Shown: positions 44,410-58,000 of the stretch, in pieces
Layout of the letters: every line of letters begins with the position of its first letter
How positions within the stretch are numbered: the first letter of the stretch is position 1
Assembly: GCF_003144245.1 (NCBI RefSeq)
Contig: NW_020289978.1
Coordinates: 1,052,371 to 1,116,370 of the forward strand
DNA length: 64,000 nucleotides
Origin: Jaminaea rosea
Lineage: Eukaryota; Basidiomycota; Exobasidiomycetes; Microstromatales
Direction: 5' to 3'
Notes under the pieces: generated by a model
The model's input: the letters and a program-made list of their open reading frames with translations, nothing else
Databases searched by the model: none
Told to the model about the DNA's origin: nothing
Program-made: the position numbers and the translations under genes

Positions 44410-46886
44410 ATGGTGTCCAAGCGGGATGCGGCCTTGATGCCAGATGCAGAGAAAAAGGCGAACTCGTCACTGCCTCGCGCCTCCTCTTCCTCCTCCCCCT
44501 CGTCAGGCTCATCCCTGCTCAGCATCGTGCAATGCAGCTCCTCGATCATCACCAGGCTGGGCATCTACCTCTTCCTCAGATGGGTGCCCTCCTCCCTGGC
44601 ATGGCCCGCCATCCCCATTGCGTTCGCGGTCTATGCGCTTTGCTGGCTGATCAAACAGCCAGCGTCTTCCTCTACTCGGGCGGCCAATGAGCTCCAGCAG
44701 CTCGCCAACGGCGTCGACGTACAGGGCGAGAAGATGGGCAAGAGTGTAGGGAACAAGCACAACGCCGAAGACAACAGCGCGAGAGGCGACTCATGGACCA
44801 GCTCGCTTCGCTCCCTCATCTCAGGCATCTCTCACCCCCACTCACCACGCATCAACACGCTCTCCTTGCTCCTTCTACACGTACTCCCCTTCCTCCTCTT
44901 CCTCGACTCCTACTCGTCCCCCTACCTCTTCCCCTCTCACTACGCTCACTCGCTCCTCTTCAACCGCGTCGCCTCCATAAGTCCTACAAGCGCCAAAATT
45001 CACGTACGCTGGCCTGAGCCCATCCCCCTCTTTGAGGGGCTAGCAGAAGATGTGCCCGGCAGCGGGGTGCTAAGGGATGGAATGACGAGGGTGGAAAGAC
45101 CCTTTCGCGTCGTGTATCGCGAAGTCGTGGGGCCGAGCGGCATGGGCGGAGTAAACAGGTGGGAGCGCGGCCCCCTCGTCGAGGTAAAGGAGGAAAACGA
45201 TTGGACAGCAACTGTTACGCTGGGCAATCTTTGGCCGGCAACGCAGTACGAGTATCGGCTAGCGTGGGCGCACAACAATACCTTTGTAGACCCGCAGCGA
45301 CTCGTCGACTTTGAGAGCGATTGGACCCAAGCCCTCTCTTTGCGCTCCCCCTCCCCCTCTGCGTGGCTGGGCGCCTCTCCCCCTCAATTCGTCGGCGGAA
45401 CGCTCCGCACCTGGCCTGACCCGCGAGCAGGACGTGGTATGGGCGGTCTCGTTGTCGCCTCGAGCCTGGACGAGGACCAAGATGAGGAGGACGTCTACGG
45501 GGATCGCGTACCGGTGGACGACCCGAATCACTTCAAGTTCCTCACCTCGAGCTGCGTAAAGCCTGATTTCCCCTATCGCGTCGACTCTTTTCCCCTCTGG
45601 AGCTGGGCGCTCCGCCTTCTCCCCTCGGCGCCGTGGTCGACCGGAGAGACGGACAGCTGGGGAAAGCGCAACGTGATTCGCGGCTTCGATCTGATGTGGG
45701 AGCGCTACCTCAAGGACAAGGCGCAGAGCAACGTTCGGTTCCTGCTGCAGCTCGGGGACCTCATTTACGCCGATGTCCCACGCCTCCCCTCCTCCCCATC
45801 CCTGGAGACTTATCGCACCCTGTATCGAAATCTCTTCGCCTCCCCCTCTTTCCGCCGGGTGATGGGCCACGTCCCCATGATTGGGATCTACGACGACCAT
45901 GAGATCAAGAACAATTGGGCGGGGAGGACAGGAGAGGGCGGGGAGTTGCCCGAGTTCGCGGAGGAGGGGGCAGGAGGTGGCAAGGCTTGGAGGGAGTATG
46001 TGGGCGGAGGGAACCCGGAGTCTGTGGGTGGGGAAGGGGAGAATTGGTACACGTTTAGATATGGGGCTGAGGCGTGAGTATGCGGGGCGAAGGGGAGAAT
46101 GAGCATGCATTGCACTGGAGACGAGGAATGCTGACCCCATGGCCCCACCCGCCTCACACACGCAGCTCCTTCTTCGTCCTCGACACGCGGCGGTATCGCA
46201 CACCTTCCTCGCCGCCCAGCCCCGAGGACCTGGACCCCACCACGCCGGACCTCACGCCCTCCACTCCCTCCGTAAAGACAATGCTCGGCTCGACGCAGAA
46301 GGAAGCCTTGTTCCGATGGCTGTCCACGGTGAACTCCACGTCGACATTCAAGTTCCTCGTCTCCTCCGTGCCTCTCACCTCCCTCTGGGGCGGCATAGAC
46401 GGGCCCTTGGACTCATGGGCGGCCTACCTAGCCGAGCGGGAGGAGATCCTCGAGGTACTCCAATACGTGCCCAACGTAATCGTGCTCAGCGGCGATAGAC
46501 ACGAGGCCGCCGTCGTCGGTCTTCGCTCTCTCTCCGCTCCCCACGAGGAGGGACGTTACCCCGTTCTCGAGCTCAGCACCTCCCCTCTCTCCATGTTCTA
46601 CATCCCGCTCATCCGCACGCTGAGTGAGGAGAATGGGCGAGGCCCCTCTGGACAGGAGAAGATTCTAAAGTACTTCCCCGACGGGCAGAGTAAGTGGATG
46701 GACATCGAGGTCGACACGCGCAGGGCTGCCGAGCCGCGTTTGGTGTTCAGGTTGTGGGTGGATGGAGAGATGAAGTGGAAGGCGCGATATCTGGGTAAGC
46801 AGGTTAGGGCACAAGTGAGCGGAGTGGGTGGGGTGGCACAGAGCTTCCTACAATTGTTGGGTTGGAGGCCGAGACGCTGGTTCTGA
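44410..46886 (+). CDS. PhoD-type alkaline phosphatase/phosphodiesterase-like membrane protein
   Basis: Exons 44410-46073 and 46166-46886 (92-nt intron, GTGAGT...GCAG) encode 794 residues. PhoD-like enzymes are metal-dependent phosphomonoesterases or diesterases. Two N-terminal hydrophobic regions (about 46-82 and 148-170) should anchor the protein. A Fn3/PhoD N-terminal domain follows (SISPTSAKIHVRW to ATQYEYRLAW). Metal ligands are visible in QLGDLIYAD (Asp450), IYDDHEIKNNW (Asp495, Asp496, His497) and LSGDRHEA (Asp665, His667), with FVLDTRRYR directly after the splice. The topology would place the catalytic domain outside the cytosol or in the vacuole/ER lumen; that part is inference. Confidence 0.9.
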
Positions 46887-47638
46887 ATGGAATGGGGCGA
46901 AAGGTCAGAGAGGTGCTTCTCATGGCGGGATGACGGGAAGGTAGAACAGGCATTTCCATTAATTGTTGCATATCGTCAACACTCGACACGAGGGAAACTG
47001 GTGTCGTTGCTGATGAGATGGAATGAAGACGAAGCCAGCTTTGCATTGAGGTCCTCGACACAGCGGGTCAATCGTACTTTCAGCAGAAAGGCAGCGGAAC
47101 GCCATTTCGCCTCCTGTCCGTGCATGGCTCAACTCAACTCAACTCCGCCTTCATCTGCTTGCTTGCTTGCCTGCTTGCTTGCTTGCCTCGCTTGCGCACG
47201 CACGCACACACGCACATGGAGCCCCACGATTCACCGTCCACCGGCCGTGAGCCGATGGAAAACAGCGTAGCGCAGCGTGCTGTTAATTGAGCGGCAAAGT
47301 GCAGGAGAATGCAATGAAGCGAAGGGCGCTCGGGCGGACGGACAGGGTGTGCTGCGCCGTGCCATCACAGCGTGGTAGCGTCAAGTGGGGGGGGGGGGGG
47401 GGGCCCAGAGTCATGTGCTCGCTGTAGATTGAAGTAGATTGGCCTGCTCGCGAGACTGTGCGTCTCTTCTTTCACTAGCTTGATTGGATTGATAGTCGAA
47501 TGATCGAGGAGAGGTGGCGCGGACGGGGAGGCCTTTAAGAGGACAGGCGTACCGTACAATCGATGGTGAGACTCCATCATCGTCCCCCCCTCTCTCCATT
47601 CGATCACCCACCCGGAACCCCCCCAGCCTCACGTCGCA
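46887..47638. promoter_or_regulatory. Promoter region of the His-Pro secreted protein
   Basis: Seven hundred and fifty bases containing TGCTTGCT/TGCC repeats at about 47157-47195, a CACACG run near 47205-47215 and an uninterrupted run of 17 G at 47387-47403. CT-rich leader precedes the ATG at 47639. No gene seen. Confidence 0.5.
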
Positions 47639-48439
47639 ATGTCCCGCATCCTCACCCTCGCCCTCGCCGCAGCCTCCGCAGGCACGCTCTGCCTCGCAGC
47701 CTCGGACTCCCACCCTCACCCTCACCCTCACCCGCACCCCCACCCCGAACCCCAACCAACCGCGGCCCCCTCTCCCTCCTCCTCCTCTTCCCCTCAAGTC
47801 TTCGGAATCGACCCCCACCTAGCCCTAACAGACGGCAAGCTGTCCGCGGGCCTAGCCATCTCTGGTAACCCCCTGGTCATCCCCGGTCTCTTCTCCCAAA
47901 CCTTCCTCCTCTCCCTCGGAGGCGACCTCAACACAAAGAACGGCATTGAAGGCGGAATAATCGAAGCGGATACCGAGTCCCTCGCCCTTCCCCTCCTGAC
48001 GGTCGAAGCGCAGGGAGTGGCAATCAGCTCCGCGCCAGATGTCAGTGCCACCTTCAACCCAGGAACGCTCGCCGCCTCTGGGCTGGCAGGAGCAGTTCAG
48101 GGTGGTCTGCTCGGCCAGTCTTTTACCGTGTACGGCGGATTCAACACGGCGGCCCTCTCCCTCGACTCTTCCAGTGGACTGCATGGCACAATCGTGCCTA
48201 CGGGGGCGGTCCAGTATGCCAGTCAGGGAGCGTCGGGCGCCATTGACGCCGGGATTGCCGGGACGAGTGCGCTGGGTGCTTATGCGAGTGGAGAGGTGAC
48301 GTTGGGCCCCTTGGATGGCAAGGCGAGCGGGAAAGTCGTGGCTGAACCTACGGGTACGGCTGGATTTACTGCTGTGGGCGGGTTCAAGACGTATAGGATT
48401 ACCGTGGGAGCGCCGCAGGAGACGGGGAGGGCGGCTTGA
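47639..48439 (+). CDS. Small secreted protein with His-Pro run, function unknown
   Basis: Intronless, 266 residues. Residues 1-20 (MSRILTLALAAASAGTLCLA) are a signal peptide. A run of His-Pro dipeptides (about residues 25-36) comes next, then Ser/Pro linker. The mature ~200-residue domain is rich in Gly, Ala, Ser and Leu with beta-like alternation (FTVYGGFNTAALSLDSSSGL, GAYASGEVTLGPLDGK). It has no cysteine after the signal and no GPI or transmembrane tail. I do not recognise the family. The His-Pro run could bind metal ions; this is inference. Confidence 0.75.
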   Translation: MSRILTLALAAASAGTLCLAASDSHPHPHPHPHPHPEPQPTAAPSPSSSSSPQVFGIDPHLALTDGKLSAGLAISGNPLVIPGLFSQTFLLSLGGDLNTKNGIEGGIIEADTESLALPLLTVEAQGVAISSAPDVSATFNPGTLAASGLAGAVQGGLLGQSFTVYGGFNTAALSLDSSSGLHGTIVPTGAVQYASQGASGAIDAGIAGTSALGAYASGEVTLGPLDGKASGKVVAEPTGTAGFTAVGGFKTYRITVGAPQETGRAA

Positions 48440-49082
48440 GCGAGCGTGAGCGGCGATGTTGTGCGTGGAATAGGCCGCTTCGAGGACGCTCGAGGATATC
48501 AAATCACTGTCTTTACAAGAATACCACTCCATCACCCCTCCTTCTATTGTGCTTTGCCTGGTGTGAATTGAGCCTCGTAGCGCTCGCCTCGTAGCACGCC
48601 GCCCCGCCGCCCCGCCCCACATCTCCTTCCGTTCCGCTGAGGCGAGTGGAGCTCGACCCTCGTCTCTCGATCTCGACGTCGGGCGGAGGTGGAAAAGGGA
48701 GGGCAGACCAGAGGCGGACAAGCAAGCAAAGTGCAAGGCAGGCCAGGGCAGGGCGGATGAGCGAGCGGACGGACGAAGTGTCGATGGCGGTTGCGCTTGC
48801 GGTTGCGAGCGGCTTGACTTGACCTTTGCTTCTCTACCACTCTCCACTCGCAGTCACCACCTCGTCGTCGCCCCGGGACATTGAGGTTTGTGACGATTTT
48901 GAATACCCCTCTCCTCGCACGACCGCCATTGTTTGCACCAGCATCGACCCAGCTTCACACACACACCAGCATATAGAGGTGCTCCTTCGCACAGCGGGCG
49001 AGGAGCCGCCACTGACTCGCTCACTCACCCACTCGACACATCGAATCGCCATCGATTGGCGGCGCGCTTGACGAAGACGACG
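48440..49082. promoter_or_regulatory. Promoter/leader of the TOM1-like gene
   Basis: Six hundred and forty bases between the secreted-protein stop and the TOM1-like ATG. It contains CA-rich sequence at 48956-48966 and CACTC repeats near 49011-49035. A minus-strand open frame covering much of it is antisense shadow. No gene seen. Confidence 0.5.
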
Positions 49083-52000
49083 ATGAAGATCACCAAATCC
49101 CCCAAGCGACTAGCAGAGGCCACGCCCCAAGTGCGGGACCTCCTCGCCCAGATTGCCGCCAAGTCCAACGACGACCTGCCTCAAGTTCTTGACCATGTCG
49201 TCGAGTGGTGCTGGCCTCGCGGCGACCTCCACTACTGGACTCAGACCTTGAACCGCTTCGACGACATTCTCGAGACGAGCACAAAGGAGTATGGACTCGA
49301 CAAGGGCGTGCAGGACAAGGAGTTTGAGCCGCAGAGGAAGAGGTGAGTGGCGCCGCCGCCACGAGTGGAAGCGAGTGGCAGGGATGAGCGAGCTGACCTC
49401 GATGCATACACAGGCTACTCGCTGCCATCTTACGCTTCTCACGCCTGCTCATCGAGAATTGCACAAATCGCAAGCTCTACAATAGCTATGATGTGAGTGG
49501 GGTACGCCGGCCAATGCGGGACGCCTGCCAACCATTCATGCGCGCCGCATATACTCACGTCACGCTCTCATCCCCCTCGCCAGCACCTCAATTCACTCCT
49601 CTTGACTCGCGATCAAGACGTCCTGGAGGCCACGCTGCGCCTTCTCCTACGCCCAGCCCAGCAGTACAGTAGCCAAGGCGGTGGTCGCTCCGATCTGCCC
49701 GTATCACAGGCTCGTCTCGCCACCCTCGCCCTTACGTGGTCACCTCGCGAGCACGGCGTCGACATGGTTTCCATCGCGCGAGAGAACAGCGAGATTGCGA
49801 CCGAATGTCTCGACGTCAAGTTCGACTTTTACAAGAGGGACGCGCGCGTGCAGAATGAGCAGAACGTTGCGGGCCCCTCCAATTCGGCAAAGACGCACGA
49901 GGCCACCGCCAGTAGCTCCGCGCCCAGCGCCAGTAGCTCCACGCCATCACGCCCTCCTCGGCCCGCCGCAGCCTCCGCCGCACGAGCAACGCCAGCCAAT
50001 CGTGACCCCGGTGCCAACACCGAGGGACTCACAACGATCCGCCTCAAGAACGTCGCGAGCGCGCCCGCCGCCGACCTCTTCCAATCCGTCGTCGCAGAGC
50101 ACAAGGTGCCCGTAGAGGATCAATTCGAGCTCTATCAAAAGATCCGCGTCGCAGCATCACTCCCCGATCCAGCAGCACGCAAACAGCTCCTCGTCTGCCG
50201 CTTGCTTGCCATCGCCTGCTACTCGCACATCGTCCCCGAATCGACGGCAAACACGCAGCTCTTCTTGTATGAGCCGGACATTGTACAGAAGACGGCAGCA
50301 CTCGTCGAGTCGCAGACGCAGGGCGACAAGGTCGTTCAAGCTGCGGGTCTGTATGCGTTGGATGCCCTCGGCAGGTTCCGCTCCAAGCTCAGCGAGGTAC
50401 TCAGCTCCGTGAGCGCTTCGGTCAATCACGGCACGCTGTTGCGTATCCTGCGCAGCACCATCGACGACACGACGAGCGGCGATGAGCCTACGTACTCTGA
50501 GCATCTCATCGACAGTCTATTCGGCTTCATCGCTTTCATCACGAGCACCTCGCTCGGCTGCCAAATGATCGTCAACGCGGGGTTGGTCCCACTCCTCGTA
50601 CAACTCGTAGACACTTGTCGCTCCGAGGTATACACGCTGCAGCGCACCGTCACGCGCGCCATCGGCCTCATCGACTCGGTCGTCTACACTTTCCCGCCCG
50701 CCTTTCAATGGTTCACTGACGCGCGCGGCCTAGACGTCTTTGTGCGCCGCATCGAGGTCGAGGTGGCCAAGGACATCAAGAACAGCGGCGAGAGTATGAA
50801 TGACCCAGATGCGCCCGAGGCAGGAAGCCCGGACTCCGTTTATGGGCAGCTGAGCTTTGGCAAGGCCAGCCTGCTGCGTAATCTCTTCAAGTCCATCTCA
50901 CACATGATGACGTCGACGGGTACCGCCGAGGGCCTGCGTGGCCTCATTGATTCGTCGCTCCTCGAGTCGGTAAAGACGATCTACTCGCGTCGCGCGCTGT
51001 TTGGCCCACAGATTCTTGCCCTCGCCATCAACATCGTCGCCACATTTGTGCACAACGAGCCCACGTCGCTCGCGATCATCCAGGAGAAGAAGATCCCCGA
51101 GCTGCTCCTCTCCCTCATCGAGGAGGACGTCGAAGGGTCGTCGGACGTCGTCAACGCCATCCCGAACGCCATTGGCGCAATCTGCCTCAACGAGAGCGGG
51201 CTCAACCTCTTCAAGTCGCGACGTCAGGCCATCCTGGACCGGCTCTTCGCCATCTTCACGTCTAAGCGCCACCTCCGCGTGCTGTTGGACCGCGACATGG
51301 CTTCGGTCTTTGGGAGTTCGATGGACGAGCTGATCCGCCACCAGCCATCGATGAAGCAGCCCGTCTTTGAGCACATCATCGCTACGATTGATCGCGTGTC
51401 GCAATTGGGCCGCGAGTGGGAGCCGCCAACGAGGGACGAAGACGCAAATCGCTACGGCTTGCAGCTGGTCCCTGAGCTCGCAGACGCTGGCGAAGACTCG
51501 CAGACGCGCAGCCTCGCGCTAGGCGATGTAGTCATGGACGAGGCGGATACGGTGCGCAACAGTCGCGATGAGAGCCTGATTGAAAACAACGACGTCATCG
51601 GCTATATGAACGTTGTGGCACGCTTCTTGGACGGATTCCTCCAGCACGCAAGCCACTGTCGCGATTTCCTCAAGTCAGACGGGCCAGAGAAGCTACTGCG
51701 CTGGGCCTCGCTCCCCTGCCTGCCCTACAACTTCCCCTCGTCCTCCACCGCCGACTCTCTCGTCATGCTGTTGCGATACATGACCGACACGAGCCCAAGC
51801 AGCGTGATGATGTGCGTCTTGAAAGAGGTCAAGCAGGGGCTGCACGAGACGGCCGATCTATGGAACAAGGACCCAAGCGTCTCATCGTGCGCTGAGCTGC
51901 TAGCGCCGTCGAGCGAGGCGACTCTCTCGTCGAGCAACACGCGCTTCCGCGCCCTCGTCTCCCTCAACGCGCGGCTTCACCTGCTGAGCGACGTTCTCTC

Positions 52001-55000
52001 CACATTTGGCTACGGGGGAAGCAAGACGGCCGCCGCCCTCATGCAGAGCCTGCAGGCTAGCGCTGCGCACCCTTCGATGGGCCAGGCGACCGTCGCCGAC
52101 CTGGGCGAGTTGCTGCGCACCGTGTCATGGGAGAATATCCTGCTCAAGGCCACCGCGCCGCCTGTGCCTGCCAGCGAGGAGCGCGGCGCCGGTGGCGGCG
52201 AGGCGTCTCAACCTGGTATGCCCAGCAACCTGCTCGAGGACAATGCGGGCGTCGTCGAGCGTGCGGCCGCTGCGGCGGGAGGTAGTGAAGGGAGTGCTGC
52301 CCGCAATCCGCGCATCGCCAACAGTCTCGCGCTGCGCTACGTCCTCTCTCAGCTGCCCGTAAGCCTCACGGCCTTCTTCTCCGAGACGACCAAACTCTTA
52401 TCGCCCGTCGCCAAGCGATCGCCGGACGCAACGCAGCGCCGTACCGCAGCGCAGGTGACCGAGTCACTGGGCAAGGCACTTGCGGGCCTCTTTGCTAGCC
52501 ACGAGTCGGAGAACACGAGCAACAACTTTGCCTACGCCACTACGACGATCGGACACGTGACGAACATACTGTACGAGGAGCGGGGCGCGAGCGTTACGGT
52601 GCACACGGGCGTATTGGTGGCATTTGAGCGCGCGGGAGGGATAATGGCGTTGATTGACCTGTACAAGCGGTACGTCTCCGAGCTGGATCGCCACTTCGCC
52701 GAGCACGGGGCGTGCAGCAGTCTCGACGAGTTGAGCGGGGACAAGGAGGCGTCCCTTCGTCTCGGACACGTCTGCGGGGGGATCAAGGTTGCGCTGAACC
52801 TTTTGCAGAACCTCAGTGCTGCACGCCCGCTCATGGAGAGCTCCTCGACTACGCAGCTGGTCAACGCATCGCAGGCGAGCGGCGGAGAGCCATTCAAACC
52901 CAACGAGATCATCCTGCGGCTGCGCCTCGCGATTCTCCCGCACCTGAGGGAGACGTGGGAAAAGGCTTGGCTGCCCAACTTGCCGCTCAGCGTGAATCGC
53001 AGCGTCATGCAGACGTTGATGCACATCGTGCAGGGCGAGGGCGAGAAGGCGCCGCGCTCCAAGCCGGAGCCATCTGCGGCGAGCGCAGCAGGCGCGACGG
53101 GGACGGGAGGCGGCAGCAATCCCTTTGCGGGTGGCGGGCTCGAGGCCCTACTTGGAGGACTGGCAGGCGGGGTTTTCCCCTCCGGCAGCGGGACGGGCAC
53201 GCAGGGTGGACCACGACGTGCGCAGCCTGTGCGGGCGGACGAGGGTAGGATCCAGCAGCTGATGGACATGGGCTTCCCGCGTGGAGCGGCGAGGCATGCG
53301 TTGGTGCGATATCATAACAATGCGACGGCCGCGACAGAGTATCTGCTGGCGCACCCGGAGGTTGTGGGGAGCATGGCGAACGAGCCCGACCCAGAGCCAG
53401 AGCCGGAGCGCGAGGCGGAGGCTGAGACGCAGGGCGAGACGGAGACGACCCCAACGACAGAAGCAGTAGCAGGTGGCTCTGGGACGACTACGGCGCAGCA
53501 GCCTGAAGCAAGCTCGAGTACGGCGAGTGCGGCGAGCGCGACAGACGCGGCCGCAGCTGTCCCCGCTGCGGCGCCCACGGACCCAGACGTCGCTATGCAA
53601 GAGCAAGAGAGCGGCAGCGGTGGCAGCGCCGACGCCGAGGCAAGCAAGGCACAACCGCCCACTCAGCCCGTCCCCGCTTCATCCTCATCGCCGACCGAAG
53701 AGTCGCCCCTCAAGGCGCAGCTCGACGAGATGCGAGCCCCCGTCAGTGCCAACATCACGCAACGCGGCCTCGAGCTCGCCGACAAGCACGAGCTCCTCGT
53801 CTTCGACGTAAAAGACTCGGTTTGCATCTTCTCCGAGGACACGCCGCGTACCAAGGCCACGCTACGCAGCATAGTCGAGAAGATTCACTCCCTCCAATCC
53901 GAGGCATTCGACACAAAAGGAGAGACAGCTACGGCTGTGCGCATCCATCTGCTGGCGGTGGTACTTAACGAATTGCTCGTGTACAAGGCCATGGACGACG
54001 ATCTAGCTCAGCTGACCAACAATGCCCTAAGCGGGCTTGTGGCAGGGTATGCCTCGCGCCCAGAGAGGGATTCACCCTGCAAGTGGCTCGCCCCGCTCTT
54101 CCTCGTCGTCTCGTCGGTCCTAGGCCGCGAAGAGGCACCCGTCGAAACGTCCCCCATCAATGCAGACGAGGAACCACGCGCCCACCTCGAGCCGGCAAAG
54201 CGCACTTCCCGTTTCGAGGCTGAGGCGCACGCCTACTTCGACCTCTGCCTGCGCTCCCTTTCCCACGCGGACAAGCTCAGCCACGAGGAGCTTCTGGCAC
54301 TCTACCGTCTGCTCGTCCTCCTTACCCGCAACACGCACATCGCTACGAGCCTCGCGCGACGAAACGGCATCGCTACACTGCTGCGCCCCTTCAGCGCGGC
54401 GGGCAGCGCGGGCAAGAATATCAAGGGCTGTCAATCCTACCTCATCCTCTGCCTGCGCCACGTCGTCGAGGCGGCGGGCCAGCTGCGGGCCAGTATGGAG
54501 CTCGAGCTACGCGCCTTCTTCGCCAAGTGTCGCACGCGCACCGTCGACTCGCTCGCCCTCACGCGCTACGTTAGTCCGTTGGTGCTGCGCGACCCGCAGG
54601 TCTTCTTGGAGGTCGTCGAGGCCAATGCGGAGATTGCCGACTTTCATGCTGTAAAGGGAACGGCGCTGGTACAGTTGGCAGAGCGCGAGGCGCAAAAGGA
54701 CGGCACCGGCGGCGGCGGCGATGAGAGCGCGGGTGCTACGACGCTTAACATCGAGGAGCGTGCGGGAGATGAGACCGTAGATGGACCGCCCTCGCCGAGC
54801 AAGGGCGCACAAGGGGAAGACGCACAGATGCAAGACCTCACCAAGCGCGGCGGCGGCGGCGGCGGCGGCGGCGCTGCGCACCCTCCCGCCAACCAGGACG
54901 TCGATGCGGTCATTCATCTCCTACTCTCCGAGCTCTTGAAGACGTCGCGCGAGCGACCTGCGGCGTGGGCTAAGCGCGAGGCCGCTCGCAAGGTCAGCGA

Positions 55001-58000
55001 CGCCGGCGGCGACGGCACTACTGCAGGAACCAGCGTGGACCACGAACACGACGACGACGCCCTCGACTCGACCTCCTTCTACTCGTGCTTCATCATGCAG
55101 ACACTCACCGAGCTCACCTCTAGCTACACGACGTGCAAGACGAGCTTCATGTCCTGCACCAAGCGACGTCTGGCCGCTCTCGCCCCTGGTACTACCCCGT
55201 CCAAGGCAAAGAACACTCCGGGCATCATGACTCTGTTCCTCTCCGAGCTGGCGCCCCTCGGCTTCCTCGAGCGCTGCGACGACATGACCGAGATGCGTCG
55301 CCGGGCCACGATGAGCAACTGGGCGATGAGCACGCTGGTCGCGATGACGAGCGACATCGGTTTCCACGCTACGGTGAAGGAGCTCGCGCCGGAGATCATC
55401 AGCGTGCGCAAGCAGATCCTCGACGCCCTGGGCCGCGCACTCAAGGACGCCTCGTGCTCAAAGGAGAACATCGAGGTGCGCTACGGCCGTCTCTACGCTC
55501 TTGCGGACCTCTGCCATCGCCTCCTCTCTGCGCGACCTAGTGCCGGGAGCCCTTACCTCAAGCAGAGCGACGACTTGACGCTGCACATTGCAAAGACGAT
55601 GTTGGAGAAGAATTACGTCACCGTCCTGACGGGGGCGCTCGCTGATGTGGACCTGAACCTTCCCACCGTGAAAGCGCTGCTGCACGCCATCCTGCGACCA
55701 CTCGAGCAACTCACCAAGGTAGCCATCAAGGCGCAGTCCAAGGGCGAGCGCCACGCGCATCGCTTTGGCTCCGGTTCGACTGGCAGCGAGTTTGGCGGCG
55801 ACTCGTCGCCTTCGTCGTCGGTACGCGGCGAGCACCACGGCGAGGCCGGTGAGGCGGCGGAGCGCGAAGAGACGCCCGACTTCTATCGCTCCTCGGCCCT
55901 CGGCATGCACACGGGCGAGATGGGCGAGCCGGAGGACTCGATGGACGAGGACGAGGAGGACGAGATGGATGATGATGAGATGGGGGAGATGGAGGGTTAC
56001 TCCGAGGACGAGGATCGGAGCGATTTGAGTGACGAGGATGACGAGGATGATGGGGAGGACGACGAGGACGACTCGATGAGCGGGGGTGACTCGATGAGTG
56101 GGGATGAGGTTGTGGAGGTCATTGACGCGGACGGTGACGACATCGATGAGGACGAGGTAGATGAGCTGGAGGACCCTGATGGTTGGGAGGATGAAGACAG
56201 CGACGATTACTCCGACGACGAGGACGACGAGGAGGATGCGCTCGACTTTGTCCTCAACGAGGGGGGTGGAGCCGAAGAGGGCGCCGAGGGCGGCGCGAGC
56301 GCTGTCACGTCGCACCTCGTCGACGCTGGCGAAGACTTGCTCGGTCTGCCTGGTCAACACGACCTCGACCTCGACGTAGACGAAGAGGAAGAGGACGAGG
56401 ATGGAGAAGAGGACGACGAGGAGGAGGAGGGCGGCTCGATGTACTCGCGCTACGATGATGAGGACGACGAGCTTGACATTCTTCAAGACATGCCCACGCT
56501 CGCTGGCCAGCTCGGTAGCGGGCAAGACCGCTTCTCCGCACAGTGGAGCTACGGCCAGGCATCCGGCGGGCGCTTTGGTGCCACCAACCACATTCCTCCC
56601 TCATTCTTCCTTGGCTCGGACGCCGGCGCCGCACCTGGGGGTATCGCCGCAAATGGATCTCGACGTCAACGCCTCGCGCGCTCCACCATCCCCGTCGAGG
56701 ACCCAGCCTCGCATCCCCTACTCATCGACGACCACCGCAACTCGCGCGAGGGCACGCGGCACACCGCCTCGTCGCGCCGTAGCCGCCGTGCCATGGGAGC
56801 AGGCGGAGGTGCAGGTGCAGACCCCAATGCCCCGCCTGGATCGTACCACGACTGGGCTTCGTCTATCCAAGAGCTCGTCGGGGGCGGGACCATGGACATC
56901 TTTGAGGCCATCTTTGGGCGTGCGGCGCAGGGTGGCGGACCCGCAGCAGGCGGCGCTGCTGGTGGTGGTGGTGGTGGTGCTGGCGGCGGTGGCGGCGGCG
57001 GTGGCGGTGGCGGAGGCGGAGGCAGAGGCGGACCATCGACAGGACCAGGAGGCACAGACGCTGCCATCACGATTGAACTCGGCGAAGACGGACGAGGCGC
57101 ACGCATGGCCATCAACGCTGGGCCGACACCACCAGGCCCCGGCGCAGGAATCTCCGGCGGCTCAGCTCAAGCCTTCCAAGCTCTGCAAGATCTCAACCGC
57201 CTCCGTCGTCACCACGGCGCCGGCCCCTCTCGACGTCAACGCGGCGACGGCGCAGATGCCGCGGCTGCTACAGGTCAGCAACAGGCCCCTCCCCGCCAGG
57301 ACCCCGTCTCTGCCATTGCCGCATTCGAGCCTTTGCCCACGCTGCAACGCTGGACCGACGAGGAACGCATCATCTTTGGGGAACGATCCTCGGACAAGTC
57401 TTCACGACTGCGCAACCACATCAATGCGGTGCTGTGGCCCAAGTGGAAGGCCGAGGAGCAAAAGAAGAAGGCCAGCGACGAGAAGGAGCTCGCGGATACG
57501 ACTGCCGCGCGAGACCGCATCTTGGAGGAGCTGCAGACGGTGCGCACGAGGTTGGAGGAGAGTCGCAGCGAGATCGCGTCGCTGCAGGAGAGTGTGAGGA
57601 GTCACCGCGCCAACGAGGCGGGTGCAACGACCGCAGAGGATGTAGAAATGGGCGAGGGCAGCGGTGCGCCACGCGAGCCACGCGAGCCACCAGCGCCAGC
57701 TGCGGATGCAGGGAGCGCGCCCAATACGACAGTCGAGGAGGCCACGTCGAGTACGCCCACTGCACCCGCTGCGGCCGCCGCAACCACTGCCACCGCTGCG
57801 CCCACGCAACGCTCCATTTTCCACCTGCACGGCGACGAAATCGACATCACCGATCTCGACATCGACCGCGAAGTCCTCGAAGCTCTGCCCGAAGAGATGC
57901 AAGAGGAAGTCATCAGCCAAGCCCTTCGCGAGCGTAGAGCTGCCGCCGCCGCAGAGAATGCCGAGGAGACAAGCATCAGCCCCGAGTTCCTCAACGCTCT

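Noticed and set aside
45259-46203. Minus-strand frame of 314 codons opposite the PhoD-like gene
   Set aside because: Antisense to clear metallophosphatase motifs; no family resemblance.
47852-48847. Minus-strand frame of 331 codons opposite the His-Pro protein
   Set aside because: Arg/Ser/His-rich antisense reading; the plus strand has a signal peptide and a compact domain.
55458-56591. Minus-strand hydrophobic frame of 377 codons
   Set aside because: Antisense of the Asp/Glu tract of the TOM1-like gene, which gives false Val/Leu/Ile richness.
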